Assembly (NCBI GenBank): GCA_014218235.1
Contig: CM024753.1
Coordinates: forward strand, 3,782,001-3,846,000
DNA from: Colocasia esculenta
Taxonomy: Eukaryota; Streptophyta; Magnoliopsida; Alismatales; Araceae
DNA: 64,000 nt
Direction: 5' to 3'
This document shows, one piece after another, positions 24,190 to 35,637 of the stretch; within the stretch, counting starts at the first letter, position 1; each line of letters begins with the position of its first letter. A program made the translations under genes and the position numbers. Under the pieces are notes generated by a model. That model worked only from the letters and a program-made list of their open reading frames with translations. It made no database searches and was not told the origin of the DNA.

Positions 24190-27100
24190 TTAAGAAGGAG
24201 AAAGATAATACAGAGGAGATAACAAGGAGGCATGCTGTGAGATAACAGCCCATGCCTTGATCTCAAGATCCTCAAAAATTTGCAGAAACACTCCAAAGGT
24301 AACTGAGAAGGAGGGTCCCATGGAAGGGATGTTCCTCTGAATGTAGAGTTGCCTTTGCTGCTCTATGAACTCTCCATACTGAGTTTTGTCCAAAATGAAT
24401 CTGAAGTAAGTACTCTTGCCAAAACTGGCCCTATGGAGAAATCTGTCCAAGGAAATTGGATAGTGAAGTTTTGATTTAACAGATCCTGCTTTAGGGCAAA
24501 GAAGGCAGAATATCTAGCTGCCCAGACAGCATAGAGCTCTGGTATGGGTGCGATGGAATTGAGATCCATAAAGGCTTCTGCAGAAAGAGCAGGCTTCCTC
24601 TGACTGACCAGATCTTGATTGACAGCTTCCAATTGCTGATAAGAGGCCCGATATAGAAGCTCCCATTCTGATGAGGTGAGTCGTTCACACTCAGAAATGA
24701 GTGGAGCTAAGGTCAGAGAAGAGATGCGGCCAGAGTGATATTCTCTGAAGATGAACCGCAAGAATGAGGTGATCGGCCCTGCTTGGCTGACATCCGGCCC
24801 AGCTGCCTTGCAAACATATCTAGAGCCTGAGATCCAGCATCTGAATTAAGCACTAACGAGTGCAGCTTCGGCAGAAGCACACTGGAAAATCAACTTTGAA
24901 GGAGACAAAATCGACTGTAAGAGGAAGGTTGATGGGGATTCTGATTGCAGCACAGTAATCTTGGAGTTGAACTGACAAAACTGAACTTCTGGAATTTTGT
25001 TCAAATAACAGAAGTCACTGTACAGTTGAAAGGCTCTGGCAACACGAATTTCCTTCAAATGAAGGATCCCCAAGAGTTCTTGTGCTGGAAGATAAACCAC
25101 TCAGAGAAGGTGAGTGGGTGAGCTCTGAGAGAGATAGATTCGGCCCTTGCAGTCAGGTATTTTGAGTACTGAGCCTTGTTTCCTTTGATAGCTGCCCACT
25201 GATCTTCAGTCTTGAACTCAGTGCCCTCAAAGATTTTGGATTTGAAAGGTTGAGATATCTGAGTAAAAGGAAGAACAATGGCCAGGTGTTCGGAGAGGTT
25301 GAGAAAGGAATACCATAAATGGTAGAAAGAATGCATTTCTGGAGGTATTCTTTGTAGATTGGTCTTCTCTTAGGATCAAGGGTAAGAGAGTACCATAAAG
25401 GGGGTAGAGAGAAGTAGAAGGGTGCTTAGAGAGGAAGAGGTTTTTCTCTTTTTGAAGACAGGACTAGGAGGGTCAGTCCTGTGAATGTGAGAGGCTGTGG
25501 AAAGAATGGTGAGGAGAGTGTTCCTTTCAAAAAGGTCTGGAACATTGGTGTCAAAAATACCAAGAGGCAGAGGTTTCACTGGAGGAAGGGTAACAGAATT
25601 AGGAGGAGTAGGAGGATAGAAAAGTGTTTAGGATTAAAGGAAGAGGTTGGTTGAGGATGAGATGTTTGGTTTTAATAGGTGAAGGTTGAGGAGTTAATGA
25701 GGATGAAGCTGAGATGAGAGCTGGAGAAGGTGAGAAGGAGGGTTGAGAGGAAGTAGAGGATGAGGAAGGTTTGTGCGAGGCATGGGATGTTTTATGGTTG
25801 GTGGAGCAGGAGGTGCAGTAGGAGGAGATGAAGGTGTGGAGAGGGTTGGAGTGGCAAGAGATGAAGTATCAGGGGCCTTGGAGACTGACACTGGCTCTTT
25901 TCCTTGGCCTGACTTTCTCTGACTGCAGGAGAGGGTCCTGAAGACCCTGAGGCTGCCACTGGTCCGGGTGACCTTACAACTGATGGCCCTGATGGCCCTG
26001 ACTCCTGAACTGGCGGCCCTGTTGGCCCTGAGACTTCTGCTGGAGGCCCTGGTGGCCTAGGAACTTCAGCTGGAGGCCCTGGTGGCCTAGGAACTTCAGC
26101 TGGACTGCTCTGAGTAGGTGCAGGAGGGACACCACTAGATTTTGAAATACTAGCCAGCAAATTCTTCATATCAGACATTTCCTTATTGAAATACCTCATT
26201 GCATTTCTTATTGAGGATACGTCTGAGGAGGTTGACACTTGATTTGAAACAATTCCTTGTATACCATTCTGAACTGATGCCAACATCTCTCCTTGGGCTT
26301 TTAACAAGCCATAACATGCTTCAACTTTACTTTCCTATGGCCCTTCCTTGACCTCCTGTGAACAACCCTTTTCTGCTTACCTGGCTGAGAGACAGGCTCC
26401 TCAAGATTTATGCTGCACTTGGGCCTTCATTCTCTGGCCTTTCACTCTCAGCATGCTCCCCCTGAATGGGAGCAGGGACTTCAAAACTTTCTTGCTCCCC
26501 CTGAGCAGGAGCTTCTTCCAAGACGACATCTTCATCAGGTCCACCTGCCTTAGAAGAGCTGAGATGGAGGAACAGAGTCCAAATCTCTCTTAAAATAGAG
26601 GTGACTAAGGTGGTGGGCGAGGAATCAGCCACACCAGCTGCACCCTCTTCCAATTGAGCTTCGGATTGGCATCCCACAGCTGACTCAACTGGTTCTTGCT
26701 CTGCTGGACTTGCTGCTGCTTGCTCTACTTCTACTGCCTCTGGAATATCTGCAATAACTGCTTCTCCTTCAGCCACAGAGGATTTCGACCAAACTCCTTC
26801 TTGCACTGAAAAGCCACTTTTCTTCAGGTTCCTGGACCTTATAGACTGGCCCATCTTTTCAGCTACCGCACCTGACAGATCTACTCCAAAGTGCTTGAAA
26901 ATCTTGGTCAGAAGATGGGCATATGGAAGGGAAACATTCAACTTGCTCTTTGTTTCCCATAACTGAGCATGTGCAACCATCATTCGCTCAGTCATCACTG
27001 CGGCCAGGTTTATCTCTTTGTTCTGGATTGCCCAGAACATTATGTCCGAATCTGCCCTAGTGCATGAAAAAGGTAGCACTACGGGGAACTAAGATTTGGC

Positions 27101-27583
27101 AGACTATAAAGTGCAGCAACCGGTTGAACGCGGACATCTGATTAATATCCAGCTTCCCATCCTTCAACTTAAATCCTGGACCGATGATCCCGAGACCTTT
27201 GACTTCATCATTCACAGAGTGAATGCCACTAAATCCCGAGGTCTTCACTCCAAACAGATCACGCAACAGCTCATGGGTTATTCTGATTTGGATACCCTTG
27301 ACAGAGGAAACAAGGGATCCATCTGCTTCTGACTTCAGACAGATGTAGAAGGCTTTTACCAAGTCCGGGTAGCTTACCTCACTGAATGTGACCACATCCA
27401 TCCACTGCGATCTTCTTATAGTATCAACTAGCCTGGCCATGCCACTCTTCTCAAGATTCTGAACATCCACTGCCTTATTTCCGCAAATCTTTGTCTTCAC
27501 AAAGTAAATCTTTCTTGCTCCTTTGGGGATAAATACTCAGCACTGTAGCCCCCAACACTTCCGGAGATCAACGGAGCGGCCAT
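24190..27583 (-). pseudogene. Extra ORF downstream of copia pol (SIRE env-position ORF)
   Basis: This coding stretch of about 3.4 kb (over 1,000 codons) begins at the ATG at 27583 (MAAPLISGSVGGYSAEYLSP). It is broken by several frameshifts, the first near 27530. The N-terminal part (RSQWMDVVTFSEVSYPDLVK, AFYICLK, ITHELLRDLFG) resembles the plant-transposon domain of the Transposase_32 type (PF20167). Then come a Glu/Ala-rich linker, a short heptad region (26150-26290), a Pro/Ser-rich stretch with repeated AEVPRPPGPP (26010-26100), and a C-terminal region to 24190. In SIRE elements this position holds the so-called env-like ORF. I see no clear signal peptide or membrane anchor, so an envelope role is not supported here. 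Confidence 0.6.
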
Positions 27584-27985
27584 GGGTGCAGAGAAGAAAG
27601 GATTTTGGAAGGGAGGATGATGGAAGGGACGGAAGTTTTCGAAGGAGTTCTTCGCGGGAAGAGAAGAAGGCTTCGAAAGTTGCAGAGAGACGATCCCAAA
27701 ATCGTTAGGGCATCAGCTTTAGGTGAACAGATAGAGAATAAAAAGGGTAAAGGTGGAAGGCGAATCGATCTCAAAACGGTTTGGATAAATTAATATTACT
27801 TTAATGACGGGAGCGCCAAAAGGCGGCAAAGGTAGAAAGCGACAAAAAGGTTTGACAAGTCAAACAACTTTCTACACAGAAGCGGTCAAAGCATATAGAT
27901 AACAGAGTTTTGTTTAATTTTAACGGAGAGAGAACTTTTCATTTAATCTGAAAAATTTATATGTCAATAAATCACAGAAATTCTT

Positions 27986-30900
27986 TCACAAATTGCACAT
28001 CCCTAGTTCCCTTCTAAGAGATGTAAATCTCTCTTCAGGTAGGGCTTTTGTGAAGATATCTGCCAATTGACCATTTGTATCTATAAACGAAATTTCTAAA
28101 TTACCACTAGCTACATGGTCTCGAATAAAATGATATCTTACCTCAATGTGTTTCGTCCTTGAGTGTTGAACTGGATTTTTGGTGAGGTTGATGGCACTAG
28201 TATTATCACACAATAGAGGAATTGATTTGATGTGAATGCCGAAATCTTCAAGTTGTTGCTTTATCCAAAGAAGTTGTGTACAGCAACTTCCAGCAGCAAC
28301 ATATTCCGCCTCAGCTGTTGATAGAGCTACTGAATTTTGTTTCTTGGATGTCCATGATATTAAGCATCCTGCAAGAAACTGACAACATCCACTGGTGCTT
28401 TTCTATCTACTTTGCAACCAGCATAATCAGCATCTGAATATCCTATTAGATTTATCTCACAAGATCTAGGATACCAGAGACCTAAATCATGAGTTCTAGC
28501 TAAATATCTAAATATTCTTTTTACAGAGATTAAGTGAGACTCTCTAGGGTCTGCCTGATATCTAGCACACATGCATACACTGAACAAATATGTCTGGTCT
28601 ACTGGCAGTTAAGTAAAGTAATGATCCTATCATACCTCGATAATTCTTTTGATCTACCCTTTTACCTTTTTGATCACTGTCCATTCTGGTTGATGTGCTC
28701 ATTGGAGTTGATAATGGCTTTGCATCTTCAAATCCAAATTTCTTCAACAGCTCTTTGGTGTACTTTGCTTGACAGATATGAGTGCCATCCTTCCCTTGCT
28801 TGATTTGCAATCCAAGGAAGTAGCTTAACTCCCCCATCAAGCTCATTTCGAATTCTCCCTGCATAAGCTTTTCAAAGTACTTGCAAAGAGATTCATCAGT
28901 AGATCCAAAAATAATATCATCCACATAGATTTGTACAAGAAGTATATGTTTAACTTTAGATTTTATAAATAATGTACTATCTACTTTACCTCTAGTGAAA
29001 CCATGATTTAATAAGAAATTACTGAGCCTTTCATACCAGGCTCTAGGAGCTTGCTTTAGACCATATAAGCCTTATGTAGTTTAAATACATGATTTGGAAA
29101 TTCAGAGTCGTCAAAACCTGGAGGTTGTTCAACATAAACTTCCTCCTTGATGAAACCATTTAAAAAGGCTGATTTGACATCCATTTGAAAAAGTTTTAAA
29201 TCAAGTGCGGATGCATAAGCAAGTAAAATCCTAATGGCCTCAAGTCTAGCTACAGGTGCATAAGTTTCATCGAAATCTATGCCTTCCTCTTGGGAGTAGC
29301 CTTGAGCCACCAATCTGGCTTTGTTCCTTAAGATTATTCCAGACTCATCCAGTTTATTTCTGAACACCCATTTGGTGCCAATAACTGAATGATTGGATGG
29401 TCTAGGAACAAGTGACCATACTTGGTTTCTCTTGAACTGATTTAGTTCATCTTGCATGGCTAGTATCCAAGATTCATCAGATAACGCTTCATTGACTGTC
29501 TTAGGCTCTACTTGAGAAACAAATGCTAAATAGTCGCATGGAATTACATTACCTCTAGTTCTTACCCCTACAGATGGATCACCAATGATGTTTTCAGGAG
29601 GGTGATCTTTCTGATGTCTCCATTCCTTTGGAAGATCTTTATGTTGGATTTCTGTTTGCTGCAGTTCTTCCAGAGTTGGATCCTCTTTGTCCTTAATTGA
29701 AGTTTTCTTTAATTTTTCGGACAAGACATCTGCATCATCAATGTCACTAATTTCTTCCTTTTTCAAGGAAGGGTTAGATTCATCAAAATAACATGTACTG
29801 ATTGTTCAATTAATAAGGAACGTTTATTGAAAACTCTATAACCTTTAGGTTTAGAGGAATACCCCATGAAAATGCCTTCATCTGATTTGGCATCCAACTT
29901 ACCAATGTCCCTTTTTCCATTGTTATGGATGAAGCAAGGACATCCAAATATCTGAAATGGCTAATCTTTGGCTTCTTTTCTTTGTAGAGTTCATAAGCAG
30001 TCTTTTTCAGAATTGGCCTGATCATCACTCTATTTATGATATAACATGCAGTGTTGATAGCTTCGGCCCAGAAATATCTTGGCAGATCATATTCTGATAA
30101 CATTGATCTTGCCATATCCAAAAGAGTTCTGTTTTTCCTCTCAGCAATTCCATTCTGTTGAGGTGTCCTTGGAGCTGAGAAGTTGTGCTCAATTCCTTGA
30201 TCATCACAGAACTTCGAAAACTTTTCATTCTGAAACTCACCACCATGATCTGATCGAATAGAGACAATTGAGAATTTCTGATCTTTCTGAACTTTCTTAC
30301 TGAAGCTGACAAAATTCTCAATGTGTCATCTTTGTGCTCTAAAAAGGATACCCAAGTGAATCTTGAATAATCATCAACTATTACAATCCAAAATTCTTTC
30401 CTCCCAAACTGGTAGTCCTCATTGGCCCAAATAAATCCATGTGAAGTAGTTCTAAGGGCTTTGAGGTGGTTACTACAGTCTTTGATTTGAAGGAGCTCTT
30501 GGTGTGCTTTCCTCTTGCACAAGGTCTGCAAATGCTATCCAATCTGAAATTCACCTTTGGCAGTCCTTCAACTAGTTTTCTTTTTCTGAGCTTGTTCAGC
30601 CCATCCAGGCTGCAGTGGCCCAATCTTCTGTGCCACAACTCAGTTGATTTATCTTTGCTAGCTGCCAAACACACATCTTGATCCTTGAGTTCATCGAGAT
30701 ATAGAACATACAAATTTCTTTCTCTGTAGGCTTCAAATATGACTTCACCATCTTTTAAGATACTGCATTTTGATTCTTGAAACTGAATTTGATGGCCTTT
30801 GTCACACAACTGGCTGATGCTGATGAGATTGTGCTTTAACCCTTTGACCAGCATTACATCCTTTATGACTGATTTTCCTTTGATGTTCACAGACCCGCTT

Positions 30901-31058
30901 CCTATCACAGTCCCTTTTCCATTATCTCCATAGGTGACTGTACCTTCTTCAGCTTGGAGATCAACAAATATCTTCTTGTTGCCTGACATATGCCTTGAGC
31001 ACCCACTATCCAAATACCATTTGGATGCTCGAGGGTTAACCTGAAATGAGAACATCAA
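27986..31058 (-). pseudogene. Copia pol: protease, integrase, reverse transcriptase, RNase H
   Basis: Protease: WYLDSGCSRHM near 31010, catalytic DSG. The GAG-pre-integrase zinc motif follows (ELWHRRLGHCSLDGL ... CRPCARGKH). Integrase: HMDLFGPM, then its second Asp and Glu blocks in shifted frames at 30250-30120. Reverse transcriptase: WVFRNKLDESG, ARLVAQGYSQEEGIDFDETY, QMDVKSAFLNG and the active-site YVDDIIFG at about 28905-28928. RNase H: YSDADYAGC, then AEAEYVAA and LCDNTSAINL, ending near 27986. At least five frame changes separate these domains (near 30380, 30260, 29850, 29070 and 28370), so the copy is non-coding as assembled. All expected domains are present, in copia order. Confidence 0.88.
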
Positions 31059-31134
31059 GCTTTAGGTACCCAAATTCTCTTTGGGTCCTGATTGGTTAGT
31101 ATCATCAACTTTACCTTTTAATATCCATTTTTTA

Positions 31135-32825
31135 TGTCTTGTTGGGCATGTCATTTTAATATGTCCTAACTTGTTGCAGTGACTGCAGCAGGATAACTTA
31201 GTTACTTTTTCTATGTATTTGAAATCAGCTTTGTATGCTACATCTTGTTCGGGTACAAATTTTGGTGTTGGATATGTTTTAGGGTATATTATGGTTTCTT
31301 CATTATCTGGGGGTGTATATCCTAGTCCATTTTTCTTTTTACCCGATCTCCTAGCACCTTTTAATATTAAAGAGTTTTTACCATTGGTAAATTTTTCTAG
31401 GGTGCTTGCTAGTGTATTGTTTTCTTCTTTTAATTCATTTACAGTTTTTCTTAAATCATCTGAGTTTTCCTGTTTTTCTAGGTCAGTGATTTTTCTGTTC
31501 TTGTCTTTTAATTTTCACATAATAGTTCATTTCTTCTCTTAAGCTCAACTATTTGTTTTTCTAGTTCTTCGTTTTCAGATTTTAAATCTGAGTTGGTATT
31601 TTCGAGACATGTGATATTTTTCTTGCTTAGCTTAAGTAGTTTACACACTTCTTTATACTTATTGTAGAGTTCATTAAATGCACTTTCCAAATTATCCGAA
31701 TCTGAGTCATTACAGGAATCGAAAGAAGAATCAGATGTTACCTTATCCTCGGTATTCGCCATGAGAGCCAAGTTGGCTTCTTCACCTTCACTGCTCGAGC
31801 TTGACTCACTATCTGAGTCGCTGCTGTTGTCCCATGCAGCTGCCATGGCTTTCTTTTTGAATCTTCTGAACTTCTTGGAGCTGTCCTTCTTCTTGTGATC
31901 ATTTTTCTTTAACATTGGACAGTCTGCCTTGATATGTCCAGGTTTCTTACATTCATAGCAAAGTGGCTCATTCTCTTCTGATCTTTTCCATCTGGTCTTT
32001 TGAGATCTTTGTTTTTCTTGAAGTACCTCCTACCAGACTGGAACTTCTTCTTCTTTGCCAAGATTCTCTGCAATCTTCTTGAGAGCATGGCTTCTTCATC
32101 ATCACTATCTTTGCTATCTTCACTGTTATCTAAGGATTCTTCTGATGAGTCCCCATTAGCTTTGAGCGCATTTGACTGCTTCTTTCTACTGGAGGATTCT
32201 CCTAGTCTTTCCATGTTTATTTCATGGGCCATGAGAGACCCAATGAGTTTTTCTACTGACATTTTCTTAAGATCATTAGCTTCTTCGATAGCTGTGACCT
32301 TTGCCGTCCATGAAGATGGCAGGGATCTGAGAATCTTCCTTACCATATCTGCATTTTCATATGACTTTCCTAGACTTGCTAGGCCATTAGTAATGTCAGT
32401 AAATCTACTAAACATTTGGGTAATAGACTCACCTGTTTGCATTTGAAATCTTTCATACTGAGTGACAAGAATGTCGATTCTTGTCTCCTTTACTTTGTCT
32501 GTACCTTCATATGTGATCTTTAACTTTTCCCACATTTCCATGGATGATTTGCATGCTGAAACTCTGTTGAACTCTTTCTTGCTTAGAGCACAACATAGAA
32601 TGCTCTTAGCTTTACAGTTCAAAGAGATTTTCTTTCTATCTTCATCTGTCCATTGTGCTTTCTCATTTGTGACGACCAGATCACCTTCTTCCACTATTGA
32701 CCAGATTTGATAATCGTGGCCTTGTAGAAAGTATTCCATCCTGGTCTTCCAATACGTATAATCTTCACCATCGAACAAGGGAGGTCTGTTGACAGACTGA
32801 CCTTCGAAGTGACTTTGGGCTGCCA
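31135..32825 (-). pseudogene. Copia gag with two CCHC zinc knuckles
   Basis: The likely start is the ATG at 32825 (MAAQSHFEGQSVNRPPLFDG). The upstream extension to 32889 overlaps the primer-binding site and is not coding. The UBN2-type capsid region follows (YWKTRMEYFLQGHDYQIW, SSMEMWEKLKITYEGT). A first zinc knuckle CYECKKPGHIKADC lies at about 31920-31962, an acidic Ser-rich region and a coiled coil at 31850-31510, and a second knuckle CSHCNKLGHIKMTC at about 31142-31190. One-base shifts occur near 31977 and 31507. The long coiled-coil gag is typical of the SIRE group. Confidence 0.82.
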
Positions 32826-32874
32826 TTGATCTTTGCTCTTCAGATCGTTGGATCTTCTTCTTTGTCGAAGAGAC

Positions 32875-32888
32875 GGGCTCTGATACCA
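32875..32888 (-). other. Primer-binding site for initiator Met tRNA
   Basis: The minus strand reads TGGTATCAGAGCCC, two bases after the ACA end of the 5' LTR. This is the standard plant copia primer site complementary to the 3' end of tRNA-iMet. Confidence 0.93.
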
Positions 32889-32890
32889 CT

Positions 32891-34956
32891 TGTTGCCCAG
32901 CTAGCTAGCCCAGAGGGGGGGGGTGAATGGGTTATTAAAACTTCGATGTTTGATTAAAACCTGTTTACTGAAAAGATTGCACAACTTAATAACAAGGTTA
33001 GAGTTAGAGCAAACAAGACAACAATCACACCAAAACACAACCACAAGACACAGGATTTTTATCCTGGTTCGGAACTCCTCTCCACAGGAGACCTACGTCC
33101 AGTCCCTGAGCAATACCTCAGGATTTTACTACCAAGGGTACAATCCCCCTTAAGGATCCTTACACCCAGCCTCAACTGGTCTTCCTTCACCTGAAGGGTA
33201 CAACAACCACCCTGGATACCACCAGGTCTTCCTTCGTCCAGAAGGGAACAACAACCACCCTGGATACCACCAGGTCTTCCTTCGTCCAGAAGGGAACACA
33301 CACTAATCAGAAAAAGGTTGTGAAAACAGGCTTCAGATTCTAGCTTGACCAGCTACAACCTGAAGCTCCTAGCCCCCGAGAGAGAAAGAGATTTAACAAG
33401 GTTTTTCTCTCCAAGGACCACACAGGCTCTTACAAATGAGAAGATTCCTTTTGAGCACAGAGAGCTAAGAGCTTAGAACAAGGTTTGAGTGGAGGCTTCG
33501 CTCTTCTTCAAAGTTCTAAAGATTCTAAGAGATGGATTTCTTTCTTCTAAAATCAGCGAGTTGCTCTTTCTCTATGTATATTTCTTTTTCGTCTTGATTC
33601 TTCTATTTAAACTGCTGATTCAAATTCGAACGTTGAAATGTCCGTTGTCTCTTATCCTTGTGTACGTTAGACTGGTTACTGAGGAAGCTTCTGATCGTCA
33701 GTCTTTTATCCTGGTGTACACGCCAAAGAGATGTCATAGAACTTTGTATCTTGTGTCCAACGTTGTCCAGATGAGTCTTGTCAGATATCTGTAAGCATAT
33801 CATCAATAAATAGAAGACAGCTAGGACTGCTGTCTATTGTTAGTTGAGATGGAACAGATATTGCAGTATATAGCAAAGCTCCTTTCTGTCCAAGAAAAAG
33901 TACGTAGACAGAGTAGCATAGAAATGGAAGATATTGTCTGCATGCATGGGAGATACGATCGGAGAGCATTTAATGCAAAGCAGTCAACGGACAAGATATG
34001 ACTTTGACTTTTCAACGCTATTAAAAAGCATTATACTGATGCATCAAGAAATTCGATAAAGAGAATCTTGCTGACTTCATAACTTATGAAATCGTTATGA
34101 ATTACAAGTCGTTATGAACTGTAAAGAAATCGTTGTGATAACTTATGAAGTCGTTGCGCGTTCTAAAAGAAATCGTTGCAAGAAATCGTTATGACTAATA
34201 AAGAAGTCGTTACGCGAAATCGTTATGACTAATAAAGAAGTCGTTACGCGAAATCGTTATGACTAACAGAAGTCGTTGCGCGAAATCGTTATGACTATAA
34301 AGAAGTCGTTGCGCGAAATCGTTATGACTAATAAGAAGTCGTTGCGCGAAATCGTTATGACTAAAAAAGAAGTCGTTGCGCGAAATCGTTATGACTAACA
34401 AAGAAATCGTTACGCGGTCTAAAGAAGTCGTTACGGCTAGAGAGTCGTTGCGAGTTCTAAAGAAATCGTTACGAGGTCTAAAGAAGTCGTTACGGCTAGA
34501 GAGTCGTTGCGAGTTCTAAAGAAATCGTTACGAGGTCTAAAGAAGTCGTTACGGCTAGAGAGTCGTTGCGAGTTCTAAAGAAATCGTTACGAGGTCTAAA
34601 GAAGTCGTTACGGCTAGAGAGTCGTTGCGAGTTCTAAAGAAATCGTTACGAGGTCTAAAGAAGTCGTTACGGCTAGAGAGTCGTTGCGAGTTCTAAAGAA
34701 ATCGTTACGAGGTCTAAAGAAGTCGTTACGGTAACGATTCGAGTGTTCCGGTCAAAGAGGAAGTCGTTCTGCTTATCAAAGAAGTCGTTACAGGGACTTG
34801 ATAGAAATGATGGGACTTACCAGATTGTCTTGATCTTTCATTTTTCTTTTGCTTCCTGTTCTCAAGGCTCAAGAAATCCATTAGTGTTATTTTGTTAATC
34901 ATCAAAATTAATATATAAATAAATGGAAATATTTATTGGGGACAGTTTGGTCATCA
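32891..34956 (-). repeat. 5' LTR of the copia element
   Basis: The LTR is 2,066 bases with TG...CA ends on the minus strand. A TATA-like TTTAAATAG (about 33602-33612, minus) is a plausible U3/R promoter. The tandem array at 34080-34790 is the counterpart of the one in the 3' LTR. Confidence 0.95.
34080..34790 (-). repeat. Tandem array inside the 5' LTR
   Basis: It has the same two unit types as 23160-23880, with similar unit counts and small differences in individual units. It lies in U3, upstream of the putative TATA element, where it could act as an enhancer array (inference). Confidence 0.9.
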
Positions 34957-35187
34957 TTAATATATACGTAATCATGTTTACATAAGATCATAGTTTTAAT
35001 TAATTTTTTCCCTTTAAAAAATTGTGGAAGAGATATTAATCGCAAGAGACAATGACACCCATGCTCAGTGCACCTAAGTATGTCTCTTATATACTTCGCA
35101 TTCTGCACGTCCCCTCTGCCAAACTTGGTGGTGTGATCCCCCAGGCTCCATGATAGGAGTACTTATGCGTAGCAGCATGGGAGACCT

Positions 35188-35195
35188 CTCTAAAT
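35188..35195 (+). promoter_or_regulatory. Degenerate TATA element of the right beta-glucosidase copy
   Basis: TCTAAATA sits at the position of CTATAAAT in the left copy, about 90 bases before the ATG. The surrounding promoter (35115-35278) aligns with 1595-1760 on the other strand. Confidence 0.4.
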
Positions 35196-35552
35196 ACTCC
35201 CTATCACACCCGAGTAGATCACTATCTCGCGCAAGGAGTGCCGCTAGTGTCTTCTTCCTTACACTGCTATTGCAGCCATGGCGCTTGTAAGCCTTCAGCC
35301 GCCAAGCCCTTTGCCACCTTCGGTCCCCATGTGGTAAGTCCTGGAAGGAGGGTTGTTCGTCCTCCTTTGGAGGGAAGACAAGGGAGCTCGGCATGGCAAA
35401 CCCTCTCCCCCCGCGGCCCCATGGTGGTCATCGGGTGAAGGAAAGCCTGATCACGATGTGGAGGTTGTGAACGACACCAAGGCGACTCCAAACTGCTGCT
35501 GTAAGAGGTCGAACTTCCCACCGGACTTCATGTTTGTGCTGCCTCTCTGCTA

Positions 35553-35637
35553 CCGTCCTCTCTCTCCTCTCCTCTCCTCTCTCTCCTCTCTCGTCTCTTC
35601 TCTCTCTCTCTCACAACACACACACACACACACTCAG
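35553..35637 (+). repeat. CT-rich tract and (CA)n at the exon 1 boundary
   Basis: CT-rich sequence followed by about nine CA units. It is the counterpart of the pure (CT)n tract in the inverted copy (1218-1319) and directly follows the exon 1 coding sequence. Confidence 0.8.

Larger units (their letters stand above)
21975..34956 (-). mobile_element. SIRE-like Ty1/copia retrotransposon, nearly complete, 13.0 kb
   Basis: Order on the minus strand: 5' LTR (34956-32891), initiator-Met-tRNA primer site, gag, pol in copia order (protease, integrase, reverse transcriptase, RNase H), an extra long ORF, polypurine tract, 3' LTR (24044-21975). LTRs of 2.07 kb, a gag with a coiled coil between two zinc knuckles, and an extra ORF after pol point to the SIRE/Maximus lineage. 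The LTRs are nearly identical, which suggests recent insertion. Flanking 5-mers (GTTAT left, TTAAT right) do not form a perfect target duplication. Each coding region is broken by several single-base shifts. Confidence 0.9.

Noticed and set aside
24190..27583. Functional retroviral envelope
   Set aside because: No clear signal peptide, furin-like site or membrane anchor was seen; the similarity is to plant transposon proteins.
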